From: an uncultured Ruminococcus sp.
GTDB taxonomy: Bacteria > Bacillota > Clostridia > Oscillospirales > Ruminococcaceae
Direction of reading: 5' to 3'
Length of the DNA: 40,602 bases
Assembly: GCA_902762785.1 (NCBI GenBank)
Contig: CACWPL010000028.1
Coordinates: 1 to 40,602, forward strand
In this document: piece by piece, positions 30,724 through 38,200 of the stretch
Numbering within the stretch: the stretch's first letter is position 1
Layout: every line of letters starts with the position of its first letter
The notes under the pieces: generated by a model
What the model was told of the DNA's origin: nothing
Databases searched by the model: none
Seen by the model: only the letters and a program-made list of their open reading frames with translations
Position numbers and translations under genes: made by a program

Positions 30724-33675
30724 TTACTTGACCTTGGACGAGATCGAGAGGTTCAGGCCCTTGATGGCGTTCGCTACCAGACCTGCGACGGCGTTCGCGC
30801 CGGTCTCGGTGAAGTGGGTCATGTCCGTGCTGCCCTCGACGGCGCTGATCAGGTGGTACTTGTAGGCGGCGTCGTAGCCGATGGAATTATAATGATTCAC
30901 CATCAGCGTGTTGAGGTCGATGATCGGGACCTTGTACTTCGCGGCAAGGCTCTTGCAGGCGTCACAGTAATTCGTGTAGCTGTTCACGAACTTGCCGCTG
31001 CTGTAGGCCTTCAGGCCGATGACCGTGGTGACGATGATCGGGGTCGCGCCCTTCTCCATCGCGCCCTCGATGTACTTCTCCATGTACCACTCGTAGGAGC
31101 CCTCCGTGGGACTGTCCACATTGCCGCAGACGGGCGCATAGCGCTCGCTCTTGGTATAGTCGGCATCATTGATCGCGAACTGGATCATGAGGAAGTCGCC
31201 TGCCTGGATGCTGTCGAGGATGGTCTGGAGACGGCCGTTGTCGTAGAAGGCCTTGGAGCTGCGGCCGGCGATCGAGTGGTTCGCGACGGTCACACCGTCG
31301 GTGAAGTAGCTGCCGAGGTAGTAGCCCCAGCCCTGCTGCGGCGCCTTGGAGGCGGGGTAGGACTGGACGGTGGAGTCACCGGCGATGTAGACGGTCGTGC
31401 CGGTGTTCACCGGCTGCGGATCGGGCTCGGGCGGGGTGTAGGTCTCGCCGACGGGCTCATCCGTCCACTGGGTACGGAGGTAGTCGATGTTCGGGCCGCC
31501 GTCTGCGGTCGCGGAGATCAGGCGGACGATGTTCCTGCCCTTCTTCAGCGGGAGCACGAGGCCGGTCTCCTTCCAGGTCTTCCAATCGTCGGTGGAGTAG
31601 AAGTCCTGCATCCAGAACTCCTCGCTGTCGTTGACGTAGACCTCCATCTGGCGGTTCGCGGTGCTGCCGTTGGCGACGTTCAGTGCGGTGTAGTAGTTGC
31701 CGTCGGACGGGACGTAGACCTCGAACTCGATGAAGCTGCCGACCTCGTTGTAGAGGTTGATGTAGGCATCGGAGGTGTAGCCGGGGTTGGTGTCCTCATA
31801 GTAGCCGCGGGTGTAGGCGGCGTCCTTGGCATAGTAGATGTCCTGGCCCTCGGCGAGGCTGGTGATGGTGCCGGTGCCGTGGAGGAAATCGTCCATGATC
31901 TTGACGTCGGCATCGTCGATGGAGGCGTCGCCGTTCAGATCGGCATAGATGCGCTCCTGGTGCTTCAAGTTCGTCTTGCCGACCTTGCGCTTGAGGAGGG
32001 CCATGTCGAAGACGTCGACCACGCCGTCCTGGTTCAGGTCACCGTCGATGACGGGTGCCTCTGCCTGCTCGACCTGGTCGAAGAACCACGTCTGGCAGGC
32101 GTGGCCGTTGCGCTCCCAGAGCTGGGCGTTCGCGCCGGAGTCGTTCGAGGCATTGATGATCTCGACGGCGCCCTTGTTGCCCGTGTTCTTCGGGGAGATG
32201 ATGTAGCTGCCGTTGTCCTGCTTGAGGAAGCGGAAGAGCTGGGCGTCGCTCTGGGTGTCGTTCCAGATGCCGATGTTCGTGCCGCCTGCGGTCTCACCAT
32301 AGGAGAGGTCGAGGTACTTGCTCTTGTCGGCGATGCTGACGATGTAGTAGTTCCCATCCCCTGCGGACTTGAGCGTCCAGAGCGCGTAGCCGTTCCCGAT
32401 GCCGGGATGCTTGGCCTGTACGACGTTCGTGCCGTTGGCGGGGGCGCCCTCGAGGCTCAGGTACTGGCCGGAGCTGCCGTTGCGGAGCATGAAGACCGTG
32501 TTCTCCGACATCTCCTCCCCTGCCGTGGAATCATCGAAGGCGAGCTCTGCCATGAGCTGGGCGAGCTTGATCGAGCCCTTCTCGCTCTGGTGGAGGTCGT
32601 CGTCTGCGGCATAATACTCGGTCATGCCGTCATAGCCGAGGGTCAGGCCGAAGTCCTGCCATGCATTGAAGAGGTCGACGACCTTGACTTTCTGCTCCGC
32701 ACCGATGGTGTCGAGCTTTCCGCCGAACCAGCGGCCCTCGAGCAGCGGGGAGCGGTCAAGGTCCTGATGGCGGCCCTGCTGCTTGACGAGGATGACCGTC
32801 ATGCCCTTCGCCTTGGCCTTCTGGACCATGGAGGAGACGGTCTCGTAGTACTCATCGCCATTGGAATAGTTCGTGTCATTGATGCCGATGGAGATGATGT
32901 AGTAGTCGCCCGGCTTGCCGTAGGTCTCGATCGGCGTGAACTGTCCGCCGTCCACGAAGCCCTTGGCGTACTGGCCGGAGGTGGCCATATTGCGCACCAC
33001 ATAGCCCTCCGCCGGGGTGCCGGTGAGGTAGTTCTTGAAATACTGGCCCCATCCGTGCTGTGCAGTGGCCGCCTGGTTGTAGTAGTTGGCGACGGTGGAG
33101 TCGCCGCAGATCCAGATGTGCGGATCCATGACGCCGGTGTCATTGAGCTGGCGGATCTCGATGGCCGAGATGGAGCGCTGGCCGTTCTTGATGCCGGTCA
33201 CGGCCTGGATGTTGAGCTGGCCGTCGGTGACGGGGAGCTGGACGGTCTCGGTCGCGTTGAGACGCGTCAGGTTCATCATCTGGAGCATGCCCTCCATCTT
33301 GATGGAGCAGCGCGGCGCATTGCCGACCGTGACCGTGACCTCGTAGAGGCCCTTCGGCAGGTCGACGTTGAACGTGTTCGCGGCGCCGTCATCGTTGAAC
33401 GAGACCGCATCGCTGCCCGCGCCCGTGCCGCCGGCGTTCACGTCGGAGACATTGCCGGTCTGCGCGAAGCCGTAGCCGAGCGAGGCACTGTACCCCGTCC
33501 TGGCGCTGACGCCCGTGTAGCCGGAGCTGGTGCCGCCGTTGCCGAGGTCGAACTTCCAGTTGGCCGTGGCCGCAGAGACGGTCGTCTCCGTCTTGGGGAT
33601 GGCGCTGTACCCCGGGAACGCCATCGCTGCGGCGAGCAGCACGCCTAAGATACGTTTGATTCCCTTCTGTTTCAT
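30724..33675 (-). CDS. Double CE12-type SGNH esterase with RICIN and internal dockerin
   Basis: 983 residues, secreted (signal peptide ending near VSAATA). Order: N-terminal beta domain (37-178); first SGNH esterase (185-380: GDST Ser193, Asn266 in GIND, Asp359/His362 in DDLH); RICIN/CBM13-like domain (392-535); a type I dockerin in mid-protein (544-601: GDLNQDGVVDVFD and ADLNGDASIDDAD); CBM35-like domain (605-738); proline linker; second SGNH esterase (762-970: GDST Ser768, Asn836, Asp951/His954 in DMTHF). Both esterases resemble CE12 rhamnogalacturonan acetylesterases, so the protein probably removes acetyl groups from pectin. AAAGGAGGG precedes the start. Confidence 0.9.
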   Translation of the reverse strand: MKQKGIKRILGVLLAAAMAFPGYSAIPKTETTVSAATANWKFDLGNGGTSSGYTGVSARTGYSASLGYGFAQTGNVSDVNAGGTGAGSDAVSFNDDGAANTFNVDLPKGLYEVTVTVGNAPRCSIKMEGMLQMMNLTRLNATETVQLPVTDGQLNIQAVTGIKNGQRSISAIEIRQLNDTGVMDPHIWICGDSTVANYYNQAATAQHGWGQYFKNYLTGTPAEGYVVRNMATSGQYAKGFVDGGQFTPIETYGKPGDYYIISIGINDTNYSNGDEYYETVSSMVQKAKAKGMTVILVKQQGRHQDLDRSPLLEGRWFGGKLDTIGAEQKVKVVDLFNAWQDFGLTLGYDGMTEYYAADDDLHQSEKGSIKLAQLMAELAFDDSTAGEEMSENTVFMLRNGSSGQYLSLEGAPANGTNVVQAKHPGIGNGYALWTLKSAGDGNYYIVSIADKSKYLDLSYGETAGGTNIGIWNDTQSDAQLFRFLKQDNGSYIISPKNTGNKGAVEIINASNDSGANAQLWERNGHACQTWFFDQVEQAEAPVIDGDLNQDGVVDVFDMALLKRKVGKTNLKHQERIYADLNGDASIDDADVKIMDDFLHGTGTITSLAEGQDIYYAKDAAYTRGYYEDTNPGYTSDAYINLYNEVGSFIEFEVYVPSDGNYYTALNVANGSTANRQMEVYVNDSEEFWMQDFYSTDDWKTWKETGLVLPLKKGRNIVRLISATADGGPNIDYLRTQWTDEPVGETYTPPEPDPQPVNTGTTVYIAGDSTVQSYPASKAPQQGWGYYLGSYFTDGVTVANHSIAGRSSKAFYDNGRLQTILDSIQAGDFLMIQFAINDADYTKSERYAPVCGNVDSPTEGSYEWYMEKYIEGAMEKGATPIIVTTVIGLKAYSSGKFVNSYTNYCDACKSLAAKYKVPIIDLNTLMVNHYNSIGYDAAYKYHLISAVEGSTDMTHFTETGANAVAGLVANAIKGLNLSISSKVK

Positions 33676-33775
33676 AATACCCTCCTTTTAGGATCTGCTG
33701 TCTTGCGGTGACGACGCGCAGCTACCGCACGATGCACGCCGCCCCTAAATATGAATAAAAAGTGTCTATATGTAT

Positions 33776-33804
33776 ATTTTAGCCCGATCATTACAGGATT
33801 ACAA
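33776..33804 (-). promoter_or_regulatory. Candidate promoter of the double esterase gene
   Basis: Minus-strand -35 TTGTAA (33799-33804), 17-bp spacer, -10 TAAAAT (33776-33781), about 100 bases before the start. The remaining AT-rich stretch up to 33945 contains a short hairpin (TCGTC/GACGA) and two GCTATCATT repeats, but no gene. Confidence 0.6.
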
Positions 33805-33950
33805 TGATGTATCGTCTTTTGAACAGACGAAAGCTATCATTAATTTGATATTTTTGCTATCATTTTCGAGAAAAACCGCAGTTTTCCTTGTATAGATGCT
33901 ATTTCGAAAACATATTCATAAAATATCTGATATTCTGAACGGACAAAAAA

Positions 33951-33975
33951 CGATGCCCGGTCTCACGGGGCATCG
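33951..33975 (-). terminator. Terminator of the nrdDG operon
   Basis: 8-bp stem CGATGCCC (33951-33958)/GGGCATCG (33968-33975) with TTTTTT following on the minus strand. The stem overlaps the last codons of the GIY-YIG gene. Confidence 0.9.
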
Positions 33976-34247
33976 TCCTTCTGGATGTGCTGCGGCCATT
34001 CGTTCTCTGCGGACGCAACGAGCGCTTCCTTCTGCGCGTGGGTGAGCTGCTTGAGGGCGTACTCGCGGCGCATGGCGGCCTGCTTGGTCTCGTGGCGCTC
34101 GACATAGACGATCGTCACGGGCAGGCGCGTGCGGGTGTAGCGGGCGCCGCGGCCGGCGTTGTGGGCCTTGCAGCGGCGGTCGAGGTCGTTCGTCCAGCCG
34201 GTGTAGAGGGTGCCGTCGGCGCAGCGGACCATGTAGGTGAAGTTCAC
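33963..34247 (-). CDS. GIY-YIG nuclease-like protein (UPF0213 type)
   Basis: 94 residues forming a stand-alone GIY-YIG domain: FTYMVRCADGTLYTGWTNDLDRR, in which the usual YIL-RC-DG-LYTG pattern is clear, then AHNAGRGARYTRTRLPV and a helix with the conserved glutamate (MRREYALKQL). Function of this small group is not established. The GTG start at 34247 overlaps the nrdG stop by 4 nt (GTGA) and suggests coupling. A frame extending upstream would run through nrdG and is rejected. Confidence 0.85.
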   Translation of the reverse strand: MNFTYMVRCADGTLYTGWTNDLDRRCKAHNAGRGARYTRTRLPVTIVYVERHETKQAAMRREYALKQLTHAQKEALVASAENEWPQHIQKDDAP

Positions 34248-34744
34248 AGCGCCGCCTCGACCGCGTGCCCTGCCGCCATCGAGGCGGGGACGTCGATGAT
34301 CCGCTGGTTGCTGCTCCCGCGGAACCGCAGCTCGAGGGAACGCTTGTCCTCCTCGAAGCGCCCGTCCACCAAAATGTCCACCACGGACAGGAGGTCGCCG
34401 ATGCCGTCGCGGCCGCGCATCTCGTAGAGCTGCTCGAAGGTGAAGCCGCTGTAGGCCATCAGGTGCAGGCCGCGCGCCTTGATCTGCTGTCCGAGCACGG
34501 CGAGCGGTGCCGCCTGACAGAACGGCTCTCCCCCGCTGAACGTCACGCCGTCCAGGAGCGGGTCCTCGCTGATCGCGGCAAGGAGCGCATCGGTGTCCAC
34601 GATGCGGCCGCCCGCGAAGTCGTGGGTCTGCGGGTTGTGGCAGCCGGGACAGTGGTGCGGACATCCCTGCACGAAGACCGCATAGCGGATGCCGGGGCCG
34701 TCTACGATGGATTCCTCTACCGTGTCACTGATCCGAAGTTCCAT
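34244..34744 (-). CDS. nrdG: Anaerobic ribonucleotide reductase activating protein
   Basis: Radical SAM enzyme of 166 residues that creates the glycyl radical on NrdD. The iron-sulfur motif is CPHHCPGC (Cys28, Cys32, Cys35), preceded by SIVDGPGIRYAVFVQG; the SAM-binding GGE motif appears in VTFSGGEPF. ATG 34744 was chosen because AAGGAGG lies eight bases upstream. It overlaps the end of the GNAT gene by 20 nt and the GIY-YIG start by 4 nt. Confidence 0.95.
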   Translation of the reverse strand: MELRISDTVEESIVDGPGIRYAVFVQGCPHHCPGCHNPQTHDFAGGRIVDTDALLAAISEDPLLDGVTFSGGEPFCQAAPLAVLGQQIKARGLHLMAYSGFTFEQLYEMRGRDGIGDLLSVVDILVDGRFEEDKRSLELRFRGSSNQRIIDVPASMAAGHAVEAAL

Positions 34745-35207
34745 GGTCTGTGCCTCCTTGCTTTTGCATGACATCGTAGCACAGACGGTCTCCGCCGTCT
34801 GTCTCGATGGTGTGATAGGATACGAACGTGTACCCGCGCTTCAGGTAGATCGCCTTGCCGGGGAGTGAGGCGTCGATCGTGACGGCGGGCCAGGTCTCTA
34901 GCACGAGCGCCTCTGCATAGTCGAGGAGCGCGCGGCCGAAGCCTCTCCCCTGCTGCGCCGGCAGCACGAAGAGCCGGCAGATCTCGTCCCCGCGGATCGT
35001 GACCGTCCCGACGGGGGCACCGCCGTCGATACAAAGATACACGATCCCCTGCCGGATGTCGGCCTCGATCGCGGACTGTGCGTGGTGGGCGAGGAAGAAC
35101 GCGACCGCGCCCTGCGGGTAGTAATGCGGATAGACCGCCTCGATGGTCTCCCGCGTGATGGCAAGGACGGACGGCGCGTCAGCAATGCCTGCCTGGACGA
35201 TCTCCAT
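34725..35207 (-). CDS. GNAT-family N-acetyltransferase
   Basis: 160 residues. Acetyl-CoA-binding motif A is visible as CRLFVLPAQQGRGFGRALLDYAE (QQGRGFG loop), followed by IYLKRGYTFVSYHTIE. The substrate is unknown. The gene lies between nrdD and nrdG, which are often adjacent, so it is an insertion in the usual operon. It overlaps nrdG by 20 nt. AAAGGAG lies four bases before ATG. Confidence 0.85.
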   Translation of the reverse strand: MEIVQAGIADAPSVLAITRETIEAVYPHYYPQGAVAFFLAHHAQSAIEADIRQGIVYLCIDGGAPVGTVTIRGDEICRLFVLPAQQGRGFGRALLDYAEALVLETWPAVTIDASLPGKAIYLKRGYTFVSYHTIETDGGDRLCYDVMQKQGGTDHGTSDQ

Positions 35208-35223
35208 GGTGCTCCTTTCGACA

Positions 35224-35248
35224 GCACCCCGCCGGGATGGCGGGGTGC
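35224..35248 (-). other. Intercistronic hairpin between nrdD and GNAT genes
   Basis: Perfect 10-bp stem GCACCCCGCC (35224-35233)/GGCGGGGTGC (35239-35248), 5-base loop. No U-run follows on the minus strand; the GNAT ribosome binding site comes next. It may lower downstream expression or protect nrdD mRNA (inference). Confidence 0.6.
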
Positions 35249-35261
35249 ATCGTGGATGATG

Positions 35262-37598
35262 TTACTCTGCGTCGTCGGACGTGCAGCAGCCGTGCTTCAC
35301 GCGGTCGATGACCTCGCTGCGCTTGGCATCGTTGAAGCGGTCGAGCGTGCCGACGAGGTAGCCAGTGATGCGGCGGATGCGCTCGAAGCCGACGCGGTTG
35401 TGGTCCTTCTCGGGACGGCCGCACATCGGGCACTTGTCGCCGATGATGCCGGTATAGCCGCAGACAGGGTCACGGTCGACGGGGTGGTTGATGGAGCCGT
35501 AGCCGATGCCGGATTCCTTCATGCAGCGGATGATCTTCTCGAAGGCCTCGAGGTTCTGCATCGGGTCGCCGTCGAGCTCGACATAGCTGATGTGGCCGGC
35601 GTTGGTCAGCTCGTGATACGGCGCCTCGATCTGGATCTTCTTGAAGGCGCTGATCGGGTAGTAGACCGGCACATGGAAGGAGTTCGTGTAGTAGCTGCGG
35701 TCGGTGACGCCGGGGATGATGCCGTACTTCTTGGCATCCATGCGGACGAAACGGCCGGACAGGCCCTCTGCCGGGGTGGCCAGCAGCGAGAAATTGAGCT
35801 TGCGAGCCTCTGCCTCGCGGTCGAGGCGCGCACGCATGCGGCCGATGATCTCCAGGCCGAGCGCACGGGCGCGCTCGCTCTCGCCGTGGTGCTCGCCGAT
35901 GAGGGCCTTGAGGGTCTCCGCGAGGCCGATGAAGCCGACGGAGAGGGTGCCGTGCTTGAGGACCTCGGCGACACTGTCATCGGGTGCGAGGTGCTCGGAG
36001 TCGAGCCAGATGCCCTGTCCCATAAGGAACGGGAAGTTGCGGACCTTCTTGCTGCACTGGATGCGGAAACGGTCGAGGAGCTGGTCGATGGCCAGGTCCA
36101 TCATGGCATCGAGGCTCTCATAGAACTTGTCGATGTCGTGGTCGGCCTCGATGGCCAGACGCGGGAGGTTGATGGAGGTGAAGCTCAGGTTGCCGCGGCC
36201 GGTCACGATCTCGCGGGAGGGATCGTAGACATTGCCGATGACGCGGGTGCGGCATCCCATGTAGCTGATCTCGGTGCGGTAGTCACCGGGGTGGTAATAC
36301 TTGAGATTGTAGGGCGCGTCGATGAAGGAGAAGTTCGGGAACAGGCGCTTGGCGGAGACGCGGCACGCCAGCTTGAAGAGGTCGTAGTTGGGGTCCTCCT
36401 TGTTGTAGTTGATGCCCTCCTTGATCTTGAAGATGTGGATCGGGAAGATGGGCGTCTCGCCGTTGCCGAGGCCGGCCTCGTTCGCGAGGAGGATGTTGCG
36501 GATGACCATGCGGCCCTCGGGGGAGGTGTCGGTGCCGTAGTTGATCGAGGAGAAGGGCGTCTGCGCACCGGCGCGGCTGTTCATGGTGTTCAGGTTGTGG
36601 ACGAGCGCCTCCATGGCCTGGTAGGTCGCGCGGTCGGTCTCCTGGTAGGCATGGTCGGCGGAGAACTGGAAGATGTGCGCGGCCTGTGCGGCGTCGGTGT
36701 AGGCGCCGATCGCGGCGATGGCCTTCTCCTTGAAGGTCTCGTCATTCTCGACCTTCGGGACGAGCCCCTGCTCGGCGAGGGCATCGAGGAGCTTGGCGGC
36801 TGCCTCGTCTGCATCGGTCATGCCGACGAGCAGCTCGAGGGCGCGGGACAGGTTCTGGCGGAACCGCGCGACATAGGTCTTGCGGACACCGTCTGCCATC
36901 GCGTAATCGAAGTTCGGGACGCTCTGGCCGCCGTGCTGGTCGTTCTGGTTCGACTGGATGGCGATGCACGCGAGCGCGGAATAGCTGGAGATGTCGTTCG
37001 GCTCACGCAGGAAGCCGTGGCCGGTGGAGAAGCCGCCCTTGAACAGCTTGATGAGGTCGATCTGACAGCAGGTGGTGGTCAGCGTCAGGAAGTCGAGATC
37101 GTGGATGTGGATGTCGCCGTTGGCATGCGCCTTGGCGTGCTCCGGCTTGAGGACATAGAGCTCGTAGAACTCCTTCGCGGAGACGCTCCCGTACTTGAGC
37201 ATGGTGCCCATGGCGGTGTCGCCGTCGATGTTGGCGTTCTCGCGCTTGATGTCGCTGTCCTTGGCGGAGTGGAAGGTCAGCTCGTTGAGGACGCTCATGA
37301 GGTTGGTCTTCATCTCGCGGGAGCGGGTGCGCTCGTAGCGATAGAGGATGTAGGCCTTGGCGGTCTGTGCGTGGCCGTTCTCGATGAGGACCTTCTCGAC
37401 GAGATCCTGCACCTGCTCGACCGTGGGATCGTCGCCGTACTGCTGCTCGCAGAGGCGGCAGACCTCCTCGGCGGTCTTGGTCGCCTCGTCGTAGTCCGTG
37501 CCGCCGACGGCCTTGGCCGCCTTGAAGATGGCGTTGGCGATCTTCTCGACATTGAACGGCACTCTGCGGCCGTCTCGCTTGGTGATGTACATCAGCAT
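35262..37598 (-). CDS. nrdD: Anaerobic ribonucleoside-triphosphate reductase, class III
   Basis: Makes deoxyribonucleotides without oxygen. 778 residues: an N-terminal ATP-cone (MYITKRDGRRVPFNVEKIANAIFKAA), the ten-stranded barrel with HDLDFLTLTTTCCQIDL and SINLPRLAIEAD, a C-terminal zinc site (CGYTGIIGDKCPMCGR), and the glycyl-radical region RITGYLVGTLDRFND. I chose ATG 37598 because GGAGG lies eight bases upstream. The frame stays open for 58 more codons upstream, but that part has no family similarity and lies in the leader. Its promoter carries NrdR-box-like sequences. It leads the operon with GNAT, nrdG and GIY-YIG. Confidence 0.96.
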   Translation of the reverse strand: MLMYITKRDGRRVPFNVEKIANAIFKAAKAVGGTDYDEATKTAEEVCRLCEQQYGDDPTVEQVQDLVEKVLIENGHAQTAKAYILYRYERTRSREMKTNLMSVLNELTFHSAKDSDIKRENANIDGDTAMGTMLKYGSVSAKEFYELYVLKPEHAKAHANGDIHIHDLDFLTLTTTCCQIDLIKLFKGGFSTGHGFLREPNDISSYSALACIAIQSNQNDQHGGQSVPNFDYAMADGVRKTYVARFRQNLSRALELLVGMTDADEAAAKLLDALAEQGLVPKVENDETFKEKAIAAIGAYTDAAQAAHIFQFSADHAYQETDRATYQAMEALVHNLNTMNSRAGAQTPFSSINYGTDTSPEGRMVIRNILLANEAGLGNGETPIFPIHIFKIKEGINYNKEDPNYDLFKLACRVSAKRLFPNFSFIDAPYNLKYYHPGDYRTEISYMGCRTRVIGNVYDPSREIVTGRGNLSFTSINLPRLAIEADHDIDKFYESLDAMMDLAIDQLLDRFRIQCSKKVRNFPFLMGQGIWLDSEHLAPDDSVAEVLKHGTLSVGFIGLAETLKALIGEHHGESERARALGLEIIGRMRARLDREAEARKLNFSLLATPAEGLSGRFVRMDAKKYGIIPGVTDRSYYTNSFHVPVYYPISAFKKIQIEAPYHELTNAGHISYVELDGDPMQNLEAFEKIIRCMKESGIGYGSINHPVDRDPVCGYTGIIGDKCPMCGRPEKDHNRVGFERIRRITGYLVGTLDRFNDAKRSEVIDRVKHGCCTSDDAE

Positions 37599-37716
37599 CC
37601 TACATTCCTCCAGTTTCAAAAAGTATCCGGAAAACCAGTCCAGACCATTCACGCAGTCGATGATGCGGGTGCCCTCGTGGTGGGCGCGCCCCGTCCCCTT
37701 TTCTCTGATCGTTACT

Positions 37717-37740
37717 TTTGCTTTTATCTTTGCTTTTATC
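37717..37740 (-). repeat. Tandem 12-bp repeat in the nrdD leader
   Basis: Two perfect head-to-tail copies of TTTGCTTTTATC (plus strand), i.e. an A-rich GATAAAAGCAAA pair in the nrdD mRNA leader. The 200-nt leader also holds a GC palindrome GGGCGCGCCC (37682-37691). No known riboswitch was recognised. Confidence 0.7.
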
Positions 37741-37766
37741 TCTGTCCAGATGCACCGCGACAGTCT

Positions 37767-37782
37767 ATACAAGATATAGTGC
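37767..37782. promoter_or_regulatory. NrdR-box-like site 1
   Basis: The 16-mer ATACAAGATATAGTGC matches 13 of 16 positions of the palindromic NrdR consensus as I recall it (ACACWATATATWGTGT). It lies just downstream of the predicted nrdD transcription start, a place for repression by NrdR. Confidence 0.65.
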
Positions 37783-37804
37783 TCTGCGAATGTGTCTGTA
37801 TTCT

Positions 37805-37833
37805 AGTATACACTATCTGGGACGGATCGTCAA
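37805..37833 (-). promoter_or_regulatory. Sigma-A promoter of the nrdD operon with overlapping NrdR half site
   Basis: Minus-strand -35 TTGACG (37828-37833), 17-bp spacer and -10 TATACT (37805-37810). The spacer contains AGATAGTGT touching the -10; this keeps one complete half of the NrdR consensus (37810-37825), 43 bases from site 1, about four helical turns. The leader is about 200 nt long. Confidence 0.8.
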
Positions 37834-38126
37834 TGGTCATCCTGCACGATCCGGAGACGGATAATTGTGCAATGATAGTTTTAAATGACGAGATACGGGC
37901 GTTTATCTGGGTAAATAGGGCTTTCTGACGAAAGGCCGTTTATAAGAGAATATACGTTCATAACCACAAGATATAGTGGTCTTGAAATGTTGAAAGAATC
38001 GAGCGGAAAGCGGTTTTTTCGCAGTATGCCGTGATAATGGATCGTGGAATGATGGGTCGAGGTAAAATTTTCCACCTCCGATATGGGGCAGACGATCGTT
38101 CAGTGAAAAAATGAGGCCCTGCAGGG
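37834..38126. other. AT-rich intergenic region between nrdD and the PPi-PFK gene
   Basis: No credible gene. It holds an imperfect hairpin (about 37919-37938, GGGCTTTC/GAAAGGCC), a third NrdR-box-like site (37964-37979), and the 10-bp palindrome CCCTGCAGGG at 38117-38126. A 64-codon minus-strand frame (37881-38075) lacks family features. Confidence 0.6.
37964..37979. promoter_or_regulatory. NrdR-box-like site 3, distant
   Basis: CCACAAGATATAGTGG matches 13 of 16 consensus positions, has perfect outer arms CCAC/GTGG, and shares the exact 13-mer ACAAGATATAGTG with site 1, 197 bases away. No clear promoter lies beside it. Confidence 0.55.
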
Positions 38127-38167
38127 TTGCTTTTTTTGGCTGGATATGTTATACTTATTATAAGTAT
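38127..38167 (+). promoter_or_regulatory. Promoter and palindromic operator of the PPi-PFK gene
   Basis: -35 TTGCTT (38127-38132), 17-bp spacer, -10 TATACT (38150-38155). The perfect 17-bp palindrome ATACTTATTATAAGTAT (38151-38167) covers the -10 and the start region, ideal for a repressor. The regulator is unknown. Confidence 0.75.
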
Positions 38168-38200
38168 GTGTTCTGCACACATGAGATAGGAGGAAGAATC

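Noticed and set aside
37599-37772. 58-codon N-terminal extension of NrdD
   Set aside because: It starts with TTG without a ribosome binding site, while ATG 37598 has GGAGG and begins the ATP-cone as usual.
37881-38075. 64-codon minus-strand frame between nrdD and the PPi-PFK gene
   Set aside because: No ribosome binding site or family features, and it crosses the NrdR-like site 3; more likely non-coding.
38079-38092. TGCCCCATAT on the minus strand as a third copy of the 19457/19811 element
   Set aside because: Only nine bases agree, and no CGTATC block lies at the required distance.
38117-38126. CCCTGCAGGG followed by T-rich sequence as a terminator
   Set aside because: The palindrome leaves no loop unless several pairs open, and the T-run overlaps the promoter of the next gene.
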